Positions 23,408-32,218 of a stretch of DNA of 64,000 bases are shown piece after piece (position 1 is the stretch's first letter; the number at the start of each line of letters is the position of its first letter). Under the pieces are notes generated by a model, which was not told the DNA's origin, did not search any database, and saw nothing but the letters and a program-made list of their open reading frames with translations. The position numbers and the translations under genes were made by a program. Source of the DNA: Cognataquiflexum rubidum (GTDB taxonomy: Bacteria; Bacteroidota; Bacteroidia; Cytophagales; Cyclobacteriaceae); contig NZ_JAKZAL010000007.1 in the NCBI RefSeq assembly GCF_022538115.1, positions 171,602 through 235,601 of the forward strand. Reading direction: 5' to 3'.

Positions 23408-24907
23408 ATGCATAAAATCAAGAAGCTTTTGGTAGCTAACCGTGGAGAAATAAGCCTTCGGATCATGCGAACAGCCAAAGAAATGGGTATAAAAACGGTT
23501 GCTGTGTATAGCGAAGCTGACCGTAATTCTCCCCACGTCAAATTTGCAGATGAAGCAGTCTGCCTCGGACCTCCGCCGTCTAAACAATCGTATCTTTTGG
23601 GGGACAAAATCATCGAAGTGAGCAAAGAGATGGGAGTGGATGCAATCCATCCCGGCTATGGCTTTTTGTCTGAGAATGCGGCTTTTGCCAAAAAAGTGAC
23701 AGATGCTAGGATCATTTTTGTCGGGCCATCCCCCGAATCGATAGAGGTGATGGGTAGCAAACTTGCAGCCAAAAATGCAGTTTTGAAATACGGAATACCA
23801 ATGGTACCGGGTACTGACCATGCCATCAGTGACATTCCTGCGGCAAAACAAAAAGCCAAAGAAGTAGGCTACCCCATTTTGATCAAAGCAAGCGCGGGAG
23901 GTGGTGGCAAGGGCATGCGGATCGTAGAAGAGGAATCGGAATTTGAAGAACAGATGCTCCGCGCTATTTCTGAAGCCCAATCCTCTTTTGGGGATGGGGC
24001 TGTTTTTATAGAAAAGTATATTACCTCACCCCGACATATAGAAATACAGGTTTTGGGAGACCAACACGGCGATGTTGTTTATTTGTTTGAAAGAGAGTGT
24101 TCTATCCAAAGAAGACATCAAAAGGTAATCGAAGAAGCGCCATCGGCAGTTGTTTCTCCTGAGATGAGAAAGGCCATGGGAGAAGCGGCCGTCATGGTGG
24201 CCAAAGCATGTGATTATTATGGTGCGGGCACAGTAGAATTTATAGTAGACGAAAACCTCGATTTTTATTTCCTTGAAATGAATACGAGACTTCAGGTCGA
24301 GCATCCTGTGACAGAAATGATTACGGGGAAAGACCTGGTACAAGAACAAATCTGGGTGGCTGAGGGAAGACCCCTTTCTTTCAAACAGGAAGATTTGAAA
24401 ATCAATGGTCACTCTCTTGAGATTAGGGTCTATGCTGAAGATCCAAGGAATAATTTTCTCCCGGATATCGGCAAACTTCAAACTTATATCAGGCCACAAG
24501 GCCCCGGCATACGTGTCGACGATGGATTCGAAGAAGGCATGGATATTCCTATTTATTATGACCCGATGATATCCAAACTGATTGTCCATGACGAGAGCAG
24601 GGAAAAAGCCATTCAGAGAATGATCAGGGCGATAGATGACTATCAGATTACGGGTATTGAGACTACTTTGGGATTTTGCCGGTTTGTATTGGAGCATCAT
24701 GCTTTCAAATCAGGCGGTTTTGACACCAAGTTTGTTGAGAAATATTTTTCACCGGACAAGTTAGACATCCAATGGGATGATGAGGAACTGATTTTATTGG
24801 CAGGCTTGGCAATAGAAATTTTTGAAAAAAATAAGTCCAGCCTTAAAGATTCCCAAAGCAGCCAATTGGCAGGAAGCAAAACAAACTGGAAAAACAGGTT
24901 GATCTGA
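23408..24907 (+). CDS. accC: Biotin carboxylase subunit (acetyl-CoA or related acyl-CoA carboxylase)
   Basis: This 499-residue ATP-grasp enzyme carboxylates biotin with bicarbonate and ATP. The order is biotin carboxylase N-domain (KKLLVANRGEISLRIMRTAKEMGI), ATP-grasp with the glycine loop ASAGGGGKGMRIVEE (about 158-172) and EMNTRLQVEHPVTEM (about 289-303), then the C-domain (LEIRVYAEDP, then PYYDPMISKL-type segment). At 499 residues it is about 50 longer than E. coli AccC, as in Bacteroidota subunits that pair with a carboxyltransferase for acetyl-, propionyl- or methylcrotonyl-CoA. No biotin carrier or carboxyltransferase gene is adjacent. Its stop shares one base with the next start. Confidence 0.92.
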   Translation: MHKIKKLLVANRGEISLRIMRTAKEMGIKTVAVYSEADRNSPHVKFADEAVCLGPPPSKQSYLLGDKIIEVSKEMGVDAIHPGYGFLSENAAFAKKVTDARIIFVGPSPESIEVMGSKLAAKNAVLKYGIPMVPGTDHAISDIPAAKQKAKEVGYPILIKASAGGGGKGMRIVEEESEFEEQMLRAISEAQSSFGDGAVFIEKYITSPRHIEIQVLGDQHGDVVYLFERECSIQRRHQKVIEEAPSAVVSPEMRKAMGEAAVMVAKACDYYGAGTVEFIVDENLDFYFLEMNTRLQVEHPVTEMITGKDLVQEQIWVAEGRPLSFKQEDLKINGHSLEIRVYAEDPRNNFLPDIGKLQTYIRPQGPGIRVDDGFEEGMDIPIYYDPMISKLIVHDESREKAIQRMIRAIDDYQITGIETTLGFCRFVLEHHAFKSGGFDTKFVEKYFSPDKLDIQWDDEELILLAGLAIEIFEKNKSSLKDSQSSQLAGSKTNWKNRLI

Positions 24908-26208
24908 TGGCTGAAATTCTACCGATTAAGGCCTGGCGTTACCAAGAAAGTTTCAAAGACAGGATGGAAGATTTGATCTCTCCATTGTTTGATGTTGTTT
25001 CCAAAAAGCAAAGGCAGGCTCTATATGAAAACCCTTTCAACAGTATTCACCTTTCTGTTCCTTTGGGTGACCATCCGGCCCTTTCGGCCAAAGTGATACT
25101 TGAAAAATGGAAACAGAAAGGAGTGATTTTCCAGGATCAGATACCCGGAATCTATGTTTATTACCAATATTTCAAGTTGCCCGGGGAAGAAAAAGAATCC
25201 TGTAGAAAAGGTTTTATCGCCCAGATCAAAGCGTACGACTGGCATGAAGGTGTGGTGCTGCGCCATGAAAACACCATTCCCAAATCTGTCAATGACCGGG
25301 TGGAAATGTTAAAATCCACGCAGTTTCAGCCCAGTCCTACCCATGGATTATATGAAGACCCGATGCATCTGCTCGAACCTTTCTTGGATGAAGCGATTCA
25401 AGATCCAATCTATGATGTGGAAGATTACCAAGGAGTAAGGGAGGTTTTGTCTGTGATTCATGACCTCCCCACCATCAGGGTTTTCTTAGAATTGATCGAG
25501 TCAAAATCCATTATTCTTGCAGATGGGCATCATAGGTATGAGGCGGCGATTAAATACAGAAATGATATGATTGCTTCAAATCCTGATCATCAAGGAGATG
25601 AAGCATACAATTACCATTTGATGTATTTTACCAATGCACATTCCAAGGACTTAAGAATCCTTCCTACTCACCGCCTATTCACAGGAAATTTATCCTCAGA
25701 AAATGAAATTCTCAAAAAAGCAGATGAGTGGTTTACTATTAAAAAAGTATTTGACTCGGATGAGATTTCTGAATTGATCCTGCATAAGCAGTGGGCATTT
25801 GGCTTGGTGTTCAAAGATAGCGCTTACAAAATCAGGCTTAAACCTGAAAAATTCGAGGAATTTGATTTGGACCTTCCCGAAGTGGTCAAGTCGGTAGATC
25901 TGATGGTGTTACATTACTTTTTCATTCAGAAAGTATTGGGGATAGATATGGAAACCCAAAGGTTTTCAGACAACATTGAGTATGAGCGCAACCTGCGAAG
26001 ATGTGTAGGAAGGGTGGGAGAGGGTTCAGCGGATTTTGCAGTGATAACCAAAGAAGTCTCGATGACCCAAGTGTTGGAAGTTTGTAAAACAGGATTTATG
26101 ATGCCCCAAAAATCTACCTATTTCTATCCAAAAACAGTATCGGGTTTATTGTTTGCTTCTGTTGATGAACAGGAATTCAAATTTCCATACCAAGCATTTC
26201 GGCCATGA
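24907..26208 (+). CDS. DUF1015 family protein with ParB/sulfiredoxin-like motif
   Basis: This is a 433-residue cytosolic protein of the DUF1015 family, recognised by its opening (ILPIKAWRY), SPLFDVVS and NPFNSIHLS segments and by ILADGHHRYEAAIKYRND (about 203-220). The DGHHRYEAA string resembles the G-x-HRxxA signature of ParB/sulfiredoxin-fold proteins, some of which are NTP-dependent kinases or CTPases; a catalytic role is therefore possible but unproven. The start codon overlaps the accC stop by 1 base, and the stop overlaps maf by 4 bases, so accC-DUF1015-maf is one operon with translational coupling. Confidence 0.85.
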   Translation: MAEILPIKAWRYQESFKDRMEDLISPLFDVVSKKQRQALYENPFNSIHLSVPLGDHPALSAKVILEKWKQKGVIFQDQIPGIYVYYQYFKLPGEEKESCRKGFIAQIKAYDWHEGVVLRHENTIPKSVNDRVEMLKSTQFQPSPTHGLYEDPMHLLEPFLDEAIQDPIYDVEDYQGVREVLSVIHDLPTIRVFLELIESKSIILADGHHRYEAAIKYRNDMIASNPDHQGDEAYNYHLMYFTNAHSKDLRILPTHRLFTGNLSSENEILKKADEWFTIKKVFDSDEISELILHKQWAFGLVFKDSAYKIRLKPEKFEEFDLDLPEVVKSVDLMVLHYFFIQKVLGIDMETQRFSDNIEYERNLRRCVGRVGEGSADFAVITKEVSMTQVLEVCKTGFMMPQKSTYFYPKTVSGLLFASVDEQEFKFPYQAFRP

Positions 26209-26780
26209 TAGACTTAGGTGCAAAAAAGCTCATTCTCGCTTCCCAATCCCCAAGAAGGAAAGAATTGCTTAAGGGATTGGGGATTGATTTTGAAGTCAGG
26301 ACAAAAAATACCAACGAGGATTTTCCCGAGGACCTTGATCCTTCTGAAGTTGCGGGTTTCCTGTCTGAAAAAAAAGCAACAGCTTTTGCCCAAGAAATCG
26401 GACCTGAGGATCTTGTACTTACTTCGGACACGGTGGTGATTCTTGATGGTAAGATTTTGGGAAAACCTGTGGATAAGCAGGAAGCTTTTGAAATGCTCTC
26501 CCGATTATCAGGCAAAACACATTTGGTCACGACTGCGATCACATTTTTATCCACAGATAAAAAAATCACCCTTTCAGATACAGCAAAGGTTCATTTTAAA
26601 GAATTATCCGAACAAGAAATTGACTATTATATTTCCAATTTTAAGCCATTTGATAAAGCTGGGGCTTATGGTATTCAGGAATGGATAGGATTTGTCGGGG
26701 TTGAAAAAATGGAAGGCTCCTATTTTACTGTCATGGGATTACCTATACACCTCGTGTACAATGTGTTGAAAAAGTGGTAA
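26205..26780 (+). CDS. maf: Maf family nucleotide pyrophosphatase
   Basis: This is a 191-residue Maf/YhdE-type house-cleaning enzyme. It hydrolyses nucleoside triphosphates, mostly dTTP, UTP or modified pyrimidine nucleotides, to monophosphates and pyrophosphate. The substrate loop SQSPRRKELLKGLG (about 13-26), the SDTVV motif with the base Asp (about 73-77), KPVDKQEAFEMLSRLSGKTHLV (about 87-108) and the end segment KAGAYGIQEWIGFVGVEKMEGSYFTVMGLP are all present. The start ATG overlaps the DUF1015 stop (ATGA). It is the last gene of the operon. Confidence 0.95.
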   Translation: MIDLGAKKLILASQSPRRKELLKGLGIDFEVRTKNTNEDFPEDLDPSEVAGFLSEKKATAFAQEIGPEDLVLTSDTVVILDGKILGKPVDKQEAFEMLSRLSGKTHLVTTAITFLSTDKKITLSDTAKVHFKELSEQEIDYYISNFKPFDKAGAYGIQEWIGFVGVEKMEGSYFTVMGLPIHLVYNVLKKW

Positions 26781-26784
26781 AAAA

Positions 26785-26815
26785 AAACTCCCACAAATGA
26801 TATCTGCGGGAGTTT
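26785..26815 (-). terminator. Terminator of the hlyD-type gene
   Basis: On the minus strand AAACTCCCGCA and TGTGGGAGTTT arms pair with one mismatch, and nine T's follow. It lies 24 bases past the adaptor gene stop and also faces the end of maf. Confidence 0.75.
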
Positions 26816-26838
26816 GGTAGTTATGGAAAATGAAGTAA

Positions 26839-28149
26839 TTATTTTTTAACAGGAGTCAAATCCGCCTTATCAACTTTTTTGATGGGATCATTGTCTTTGA
26901 GTTGTTTGGAAACAACAAAGTATGGACCTGAGATGATTTCCTGACCTTCTTTTAGTCCTTCCAAAACTTCAATATTGTCAAAGTCAGAGATACCGGTCTT
27001 GATTTCAGTCTGTTTTGCTCGGTTGTTTTCGATGATAAAGACCAACTCTTTAGCTTTTGTTCCTTCAGGATTTTTCGCAGTAGAATCTTCTCTTGTAGTC
27101 ACCGCAGCCAAAGGGACAGCGAGTACATTGTCCTTCTTTTGGGTAATGATATCCACACTTGCTGTCATTCCGGGACGGAAAGGATATTTCATTTTCTCGG
27201 TGATCAGGTCAGCATATGATTCATTCAAGATTCTGATTTTGACCTCAAACTCCGTCACTGCATCTACACTTGCTTTGGTGTTTGCTGAGTTGGCAATGGA
27301 AGTTACCACGCCTTTGAATTTCTTTCCTGCAAAAGAATAAGAATCCACATCGATGATGGTGGTATCTCCTTTGCTGATCCTGACAATGTCATTTTCGTTG
27401 ACATTGACACGGACTTCCATTTTGTTCAAATCTGCCAATCTCAACATTTCAGTTCCTGCCATTTGCGCAGTACCTACTACTCTTTCGCCTTTTTCAACCA
27501 AAAGCTGAGAAACAACACCGCTGAATGGAGAATAAACATTGGTCAACCTGAGGTTTTCAGAGGCCTCATTTACTGTAGCTTGAGAGCTTTTTACAATGTA
27601 TTCCGCTGCGATTACTTGTTGTTTGGCGGCATCTAAATCATTTTGGGCAGTGAGGAAAGTGGATTGGATCTGTTCCCAATCAGAATCTGAAATCACCTTG
27701 TCTTTATGGAGCTTTTCATTTCTTTTGAACTCCAGATCGGCCCTTACATATTGTGCCTCTGATCTTTTGAGGTTTGCTTTGGATTGGGCAAGGTTGGCCA
27801 TATTTTGGTTGAGATTTGCCTTGGACCTATCAAGTGCGGAGATAAAATTGTCTGGACGGATTTTGACCAAAAGATCCCCGATTTTAACAGAATCACCTTC
27901 CAAAACATTGAGTTCAATGATTTCCCCGGCTACATCAGGACTGAGTTTTACTTCCGTTTCAGGTTCGATTACGCCTGAGGCACTCACTTTTTCGATGATA
28001 GAAACTTTCTTAGCCGTTGATGTTTCTACACTCGTTTCCTTTTCGCCACCGATCCATCCTGCGGACCGTCCGATGATCGCGAATATGATGACTACTGCCA
28101 GAACTCCTAAAAGGATATAAATAAGCTTATTTGACTTTTTCTTTGCCAT
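26839..28149 (-). CDS. Periplasmic adaptor (HlyD/MacA-like membrane fusion protein)
   Basis: The protein has 436 residues. An N-terminal anchor helix (LIYILLGVLAVVIIFAIIG) is followed by a lipoyl-like half motif (GVIEPETEVKLSPDVAGEIIELNVLEGDSVKIGDLLVKI). Next come a long coiled-coil hairpin (about 95-195), the second lipoyl half (VYSPFSGVVSQLLVEKGERVVG) and beta-barrel/membrane-proximal domains. The layout fits adaptors of MacB-type ABC or RND pumps. It is the last gene of a minus-strand run, 18 bases after the tolC-like gene, and is closed by a terminator. No pump gene follows, so the inner-membrane partner must lie elsewhere. Confidence 0.9.
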   Translation of the reverse strand: MAKKKSNKLIYILLGVLAVVIIFAIIGRSAGWIGGEKETSVETSTAKKVSIIEKVSASGVIEPETEVKLSPDVAGEIIELNVLEGDSVKIGDLLVKIRPDNFISALDRSKANLNQNMANLAQSKANLKRSEAQYVRADLEFKRNEKLHKDKVISDSDWEQIQSTFLTAQNDLDAAKQQVIAAEYIVKSSQATVNEASENLRLTNVYSPFSGVVSQLLVEKGERVVGTAQMAGTEMLRLADLNKMEVRVNVNENDIVRISKGDTTIIDVDSYSFAGKKFKGVVTSIANSANTKASVDAVTEFEVKIRILNESYADLITEKMKYPFRPGMTASVDIITQKKDNVLAVPLAAVTTREDSTAKNPEGTKAKELVFIIENNRAKQTEIKTGISDFDNIEVLEGLKEGQEIISGPYFVVSKQLKDNDPIKKVDKADLTPVKK

Positions 28150-28167
28150 TTTGATTTTGGTATTTTA

Positions 28168-29514
28168 TTAAAGTTTGAGTGGGTTTCCTAGGTAAAAATC
28201 CAAGACTTTTACTCTGAATATATACGTGTACTTGGCAGTAACCAAGTCTGCCTGTGCATTGAAGAAATTATTTTGTGCCAATTGGAAATCAGCAAAATTG
28301 ATCGCACCTGCATCAAAGCGCTGCTGTGAAATCCTGAATGCTTCTTCCAAAGAAGATACTCTAATCAATGAGGCTTGGTATGATTGCCTGGCTGCATAGG
28401 CACTTGTATAAGCACTTTCTATGTCCTGTCTGAGTTGGTTCACTGTCTCCACTTCCTGGATTTGACTCAGTCTTTTTTGCAATTTTGCCCTTTGGACATT
28501 TGCCCTGTTTCTCAAATTGGAAAATATGGGAATGTTCAATTGCAAATTTCCGGAGTAGGAAAAATTGTTTCCTATTTGCGTAGCAAAACCATCTCTTACA
28601 CCGAAAAAATTTGGTTGATCAATATAGTTCGAAAAGGCACTTCCCCCAATGCCAAGGGTAGGGAAAAACCCGCCCTGTGCTAGCCTAATTCCAACTTCAG
28701 CGCTTTCAACACCAAGTTCTGCAGCTTTGATTTCAGGCATCAATGCAAGTGCACTTTCAAAGACTTCATCTACTTCCTTGTCCGCCATAGAATATTCCTC
28801 TGCTTCCAGTTCAGGAATGACAATATCAAAATTATCATTGAAAGGAATCTGCATGGCCTGTGAAAGGTTCAGCTTTGCAATCCGCAGATTGTTGGTGGCA
28901 TTGATTACTTCCAATTCATTGGTAGCATTTTGTGCCTGTATGTCCAACTTGTTGGCCAAAGGAAGCGATCCAGCATCTACCAATTTGGTGGTATTTGCAA
29001 GTTGTTCTTTAGTGCTTGCCAATTGATTTTGGGCGATTTTCAATTGTTCTGAATTGAAAACAACATTTATGAAGAAATTGACAACATTTAGTGTAATGGT
29101 GTTTTCAGTGGCCAAAACATTGTACTGTGCCGCTTCAATGTCGATTTTATTTTGCTGGATAGAGTTGGTGATTTGTTGACCGGCAAAAATAGTAAAATTG
29201 GAGCTTGAGAATAAGTTTATATTTCCTATTCGGTTGTTTTCAAACAAGTTGGTAACAGGGTTAATAGAACGACCCCATCTGTATCCGGAACTTGCGCCTG
29301 TATTCCAGGTAGGAATACGCTGTCCTTTATTTTCAATCAGGTTTGCTTCTGTAATTCCAAGATTTGTCTGGCTGCGCTGAAGGGCCAGGTTGTTTTCCAG
29401 TGCGATTTCAATACAGGTTTCCAGATCTAATCTACTGAAATCCACATCTTGGGCATAGGTGGAGGAAAATGTAAGCAGCAAAAAAGCAACTGCTGTTAGG
29501 TAATGTTTTTTCAT
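28168..29514 (-). CDS. TolC family outer-membrane efflux channel
   Basis: This 448-residue protein has a signal peptide (MKKHYLTAVAFLLLTFSSTYA). It carries two repeats of the OEP fold: N-terminal LDLETCIEIALENNLALQRSQTNLGITEA and C-terminal QLRQDIESAYTSAYAARQSYQASLIRVSSLEEAFRISQQRFDAGAINFADF. These make the trimeric alpha-barrel tunnel and the outer-membrane barrel. It sits 6 bases after the sdaAB stop and 18 bases before the adaptor gene, all on the minus strand. Co-transcription with the adaptor suggests one tripartite exporter. The substrate is not evident. Confidence 0.92.
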   Translation of the reverse strand: MKKHYLTAVAFLLLTFSSTYAQDVDFSRLDLETCIEIALENNLALQRSQTNLGITEANLIENKGQRIPTWNTGASSGYRWGRSINPVTNLFENNRIGNINLFSSSNFTIFAGQQITNSIQQNKIDIEAAQYNVLATENTITLNVVNFFINVVFNSEQLKIAQNQLASTKEQLANTTKLVDAGSLPLANKLDIQAQNATNELEVINATNNLRIAKLNLSQAMQIPFNDNFDIVIPELEAEEYSMADKEVDEVFESALALMPEIKAAELGVESAEVGIRLAQGGFFPTLGIGGSAFSNYIDQPNFFGVRDGFATQIGNNFSYSGNLQLNIPIFSNLRNRANVQRAKLQKRLSQIQEVETVNQLRQDIESAYTSAYAARQSYQASLIRVSSLEEAFRISQQRFDAGAINFADFQLAQNNFFNAQADLVTAKYTYIFRVKVLDFYLGNPLKL

Positions 29515-29520
29515 CGTGGG

Positions 29521-30195
29521 TTAATCAATATCAGGTATGTAAATTAATTCTTTGATCCAGGTAAGGCTATTTAAGTAAGCTATGGTCGTTGGTCTGATTC
29601 CGCTGTCCATTTCAATCACATGGCAGGCAATGTCATTTTTTCCTTTTCTCGAAACAGACATCGTCGCAATATTGGTTTTTTCTTGGGCGATAACACTGGA
29701 AATGAAAGCGATTGCCCCCGACACGTCCTCTGCTTTGATGATCAAAGTATGGGATTGGGCTGAGAAATTGGCATTAAAACCATCAATTTCAGCAATATTG
29801 ATCACTCCGCCTCCCAAACTTTCACCTATGACCTCCACTTTCCTATCTCCTTTGTTAAGGTTCAGTTTGATGGTATTGGGATGGTAGACAGAGGCATTGC
29901 CAATGGACTTAAAGCTAAATTCCAAACCTTTCTCTGCGGCTAGATCAAATGATACCTTGATATTGGCATCATCTGTTTTGAAATCCAAAAGCCCTCCTAT
30001 GATGGCTTTGTCACTTCCGTGGCCCTCGTAAGTCCTCGCAAATGAATTGTAAAAAGTGATGGTTGCAAAATCCGGAATTCCCCCGAGTACTCTTATGGCT
30101 GCCCGTGCTATTCGGACTACTCCGGCAGTATGGGAAGAGGATGGACCTATCATTACCGGACCTATCATATCAAAAATACCACTTTTTGTTCCCAT
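29521..30195 (-). CDS. sdaAB: L-serine ammonia-lyase, iron-sulfur type, beta subunit
   Basis: This is a 224-residue beta subunit of the [4Fe-4S] L-serine dehydratase, which converts serine to pyruvate and ammonia. The motif GPVMIGPSSSHTAGVVRIARAA (about 13-34) is the SSSHTAG signature. The C-terminal 75 residues form an ACT domain (HTLIIKAEDVSGAIAFISSVIAQEKTNIATMSVSRK), a likely serine sensor. The ATG at 30195 is preferred over a TTG six codons upstream. The alpha subunit with the cluster cysteines is not adjacent. Unusually, the gene heads a run with tolC and hlyD genes. Confidence 0.92.
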   Translation of the reverse strand: MGTKSGIFDMIGPVMIGPSSSHTAGVVRIARAAIRVLGGIPDFATITFYNSFARTYEGHGSDKAIIGGLLDFKTDDANIKVSFDLAAEKGLEFSFKSIGNASVYHPNTIKLNLNKGDRKVEVIGESLGGGVINIAEIDGFNANFSAQSHTLIIKAEDVSGAIAFISSVIAQEKTNIATMSVSRKGKNDIACHVIEMDSGIRPTTIAYLNSLTWIKELIYIPDID

Positions 30196-30350
30196 GGAAA
30201 AATCAAGTTTCAATTAGCATGCTAAAGTAAGAAGGATTTTAATTTGAAAAAGAAATTTTCAGGAAGTTTGCCTCTATTAAGGATTAAATCATCATTATTT
30301 AATTATTTTTAACGCTTCTTAATAATAACAAAAATCTATTTTGTTCAATA

Positions 30351-31184
30351 ATGAACAGTCCTATGGTCGGATTTGATACAATTTCTCTTTATAAACACCC
30401 GGACGGAATTTGGGCTGATGGAGCGGATGAATTTCACAATCGGGGATTTTTATTTGGAGATGGACTTTTTGAGACAATGGTTTTTGTAAAAGGTAGAATC
30501 AGGTTTGCTAATCACCATAATGACAGGCTTGTTTCTGGTATGAGGACTTTGTATTTGGAGGAAAATGGGCTTTCGGAATTAAGTGAAATAGAAGTTCTCC
30601 TCAATGAAATATGGGGGGATAAAAAAAGCCTGCGTGTAAGATGGAATGTTTACAGGGCTGGTTTGGGAAAATACACACCTGAAACCAATACAGTCATCGA
30701 AAGTCTACAAATCCATTCTTTCCAACCTGCTCCAAAGCTAAAAGAAAAAGCCTGTTTCAGTCAAAATATCCATATCCAAAAAACTCCTTGGAGCCATTGT
30801 AAGACATTGAGTGCCTTGCCCTATGTCATGGCCAATCAGGAAAGGAAGTCCAAAGGATTAGACGAAGTCATATTGACTACACCTGATGGGTTTATCAGCG
30901 AAGCAGGAGCCTCTAATTTATTTTGGGTAAGGAGCGGCCATTATTTCACACCGTCTTTGGAGACGGGTTGTATTGCGGGTGTAGGTAGAAGTAAGATTCT
31001 TGATTACCTGGGAGAAAACAACATTCCTTTTTCAGAAGGTCTGTTTAAAATGGAAGATTTGTTAAAGGCCGATCAAATATTGACTAGCAACGTGACGGGT
31101 ATCAGCTATCTCCAATCACTTGAAAACAAAAACCTTGATACCCATCGAGAAAAAGGTTTGGATTCAATCTTTGAACTTAATTAA
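30351..31184 (+). CDS. Class IV aminotransferase, aminodeoxychorismate lyase-like
   Basis: This 277-residue PLP enzyme has fold type IV. It opens NRGFLFGDGLFETMVFVKGRI, the class IV N-terminal signature. The PLP lysine is K151 in SHCKTLSALPYVMA, and the phosphate-binding end segment is EVILTTPDGFISEAGASNLFWV. The length and the single-domain form fit PabC (4-amino-4-deoxychorismate lyase, folate pathway). Branched-chain or D-amino acid aminotransferase activity cannot be excluded. It points at the thymidylate synthase gene, another folate-linked enzyme, with only 19 bases between the convergent stops. Confidence 0.8.
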   Translation: MNSPMVGFDTISLYKHPDGIWADGADEFHNRGFLFGDGLFETMVFVKGRIRFANHHNDRLVSGMRTLYLEENGLSELSEIEVLLNEIWGDKKSLRVRWNVYRAGLGKYTPETNTVIESLQIHSFQPAPKLKEKACFSQNIHIQKTPWSHCKTLSALPYVMANQERKSKGLDEVILTTPDGFISEAGASNLFWVRSGHYFTPSLETGCIAGVGRSKILDYLGENNIPFSEGLFKMEDLLKADQILTSNVTGISYLQSLENKNLDTHREKGLDSIFELN

Positions 31185-31203
31185 TCCGGATTTTTTTAAC
31201 TAC

Positions 31204-31998
31204 TCAAATGGCAACTGCCGCCTTGATATGTGGATGTGGATCGTAATTGAGCAATTCAAAATCCTCATATTCAAAGGCAAAAATATCCTTTACGAGAGGG
31301 TTTATCTTCATTATCGGGAGCGGTCGCAATTCTCTGCTAAGTTGCAAATGGGTTTGTTCTATATGGTTGCTGTAAAGGTGGGCATCTCCAAAAGTATGGA
31401 CAAAATCACCTGGCTCGAGGTCACAAACCTGGGCTACCATCATGGTAAATAATGCATAAGAGGCAATATTGAAGGGTACTCCTAAAAACACATCAGCACT
31501 TCTTTGGTATAGTTGGCAGGAAAGCTTGCCGTCTGCCACGTAGAATTGGAACAAAGTATGGCAGGGAGGAAGTGCCATGTGGTCCACATCTGCCACGTTC
31601 CAAGCACTGACGATGTGCCTACGGCTGTCAGGCTTGGTTTTGATCTGATGGATCAGGTTTTTGATCTGATCGATTTCTCCGCCTTTTCCATCCGGCCAAT
31701 GTCTCCACTGATATCCATAGACGGGCCCCAAGTCACCATTTTCATCCGCCCATTCATCCCATATACTGACTTTGTTTTCATTGAGGTATTTGATGTTGCT
31801 ATCACCTTTGAGAAACCAAAGCAACTCGATGATAATGGATCGGAGGTGGAGCTTTTTGGTAGTCACCACAGGAAAACCATCTGCAAGATTGAAGCGCATC
31901 TGATACCCAAAAACGCTGATCGTTCCGGTACCGGTCCGGTCTGTTTTTTTTACACCATTGTCCAAAATGTGCTGCATCAAATCATGGTATTGCTTCAT
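31204..31998 (-). CDS. thyA: Thymidylate synthase
   Basis: This 264-residue enzyme has the same length as E. coli ThyA. It methylates dUMP to dTMP with methylene-tetrahydrofolate. The motifs [12 protein letters not shown] (about 21-32), the nucleophile Cys of [12 protein letters not shown] (about 146), [22 protein letters not shown] and the dUMP-binding [12 protein letters not shown] are complete. The C-terminus ends [10 protein letters not shown]. It is a single gene on the minus strand, convergent with the class IV aminotransferase. Confidence 0.97.
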   Translation of the reverse strand: MKQYHDLMQHILDNGVKKTDRTGTGTISVFGYQMRFNLADGFPVVTTKKLHLRSIIIELLWFLKGDSNIKYLNENKVSIWDEWADENGDLGPVYGYQWRHWPDGKGGEIDQIKNLIHQIKTKPDSRRHIVSAWNVADVDHMALPPCHTLFQFYVADGKLSCQLYQRSADVFLGVPFNIASYALFTMMVAQVCDLEPGDFVHTFGDAHLYSNHIEQTHLQLSRELRPLPIMKINPLVKDIFAFEYEDFELLNYDPHPHIKAAVAI

Positions 31999-32218
31999 AA
32001 CAAAAGGGGGATTTTTATTGTCGGCAAGATAGGAAGATAAGTAAAAATAGGAAAGGAGGATTTTGCTTTTAATTGTCGAATCTGAATTTTAATCCTGCGG
32101 ACTCCATTTTTGCACTAAGCCGAGTTGGTACTTTTTGGCGAAGAGCCATTATCAAACCATTACTTTTTTATGAAGTTGTATTCAAAATCACGGGTATACT
32201 GTATCTTTCCCCGATATT

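Noticed and set aside
24026..24700. 224-codon minus-strand frame opposite accC
   Set aside because: It is an antisense shadow of the biotin carboxylase gene, with no recognisable domain.
31513..32040. 175-codon plus-strand frame opposite thyA
   Set aside because: It is an antisense shadow of thymidylate synthase, which is unmistakable on the minus strand.
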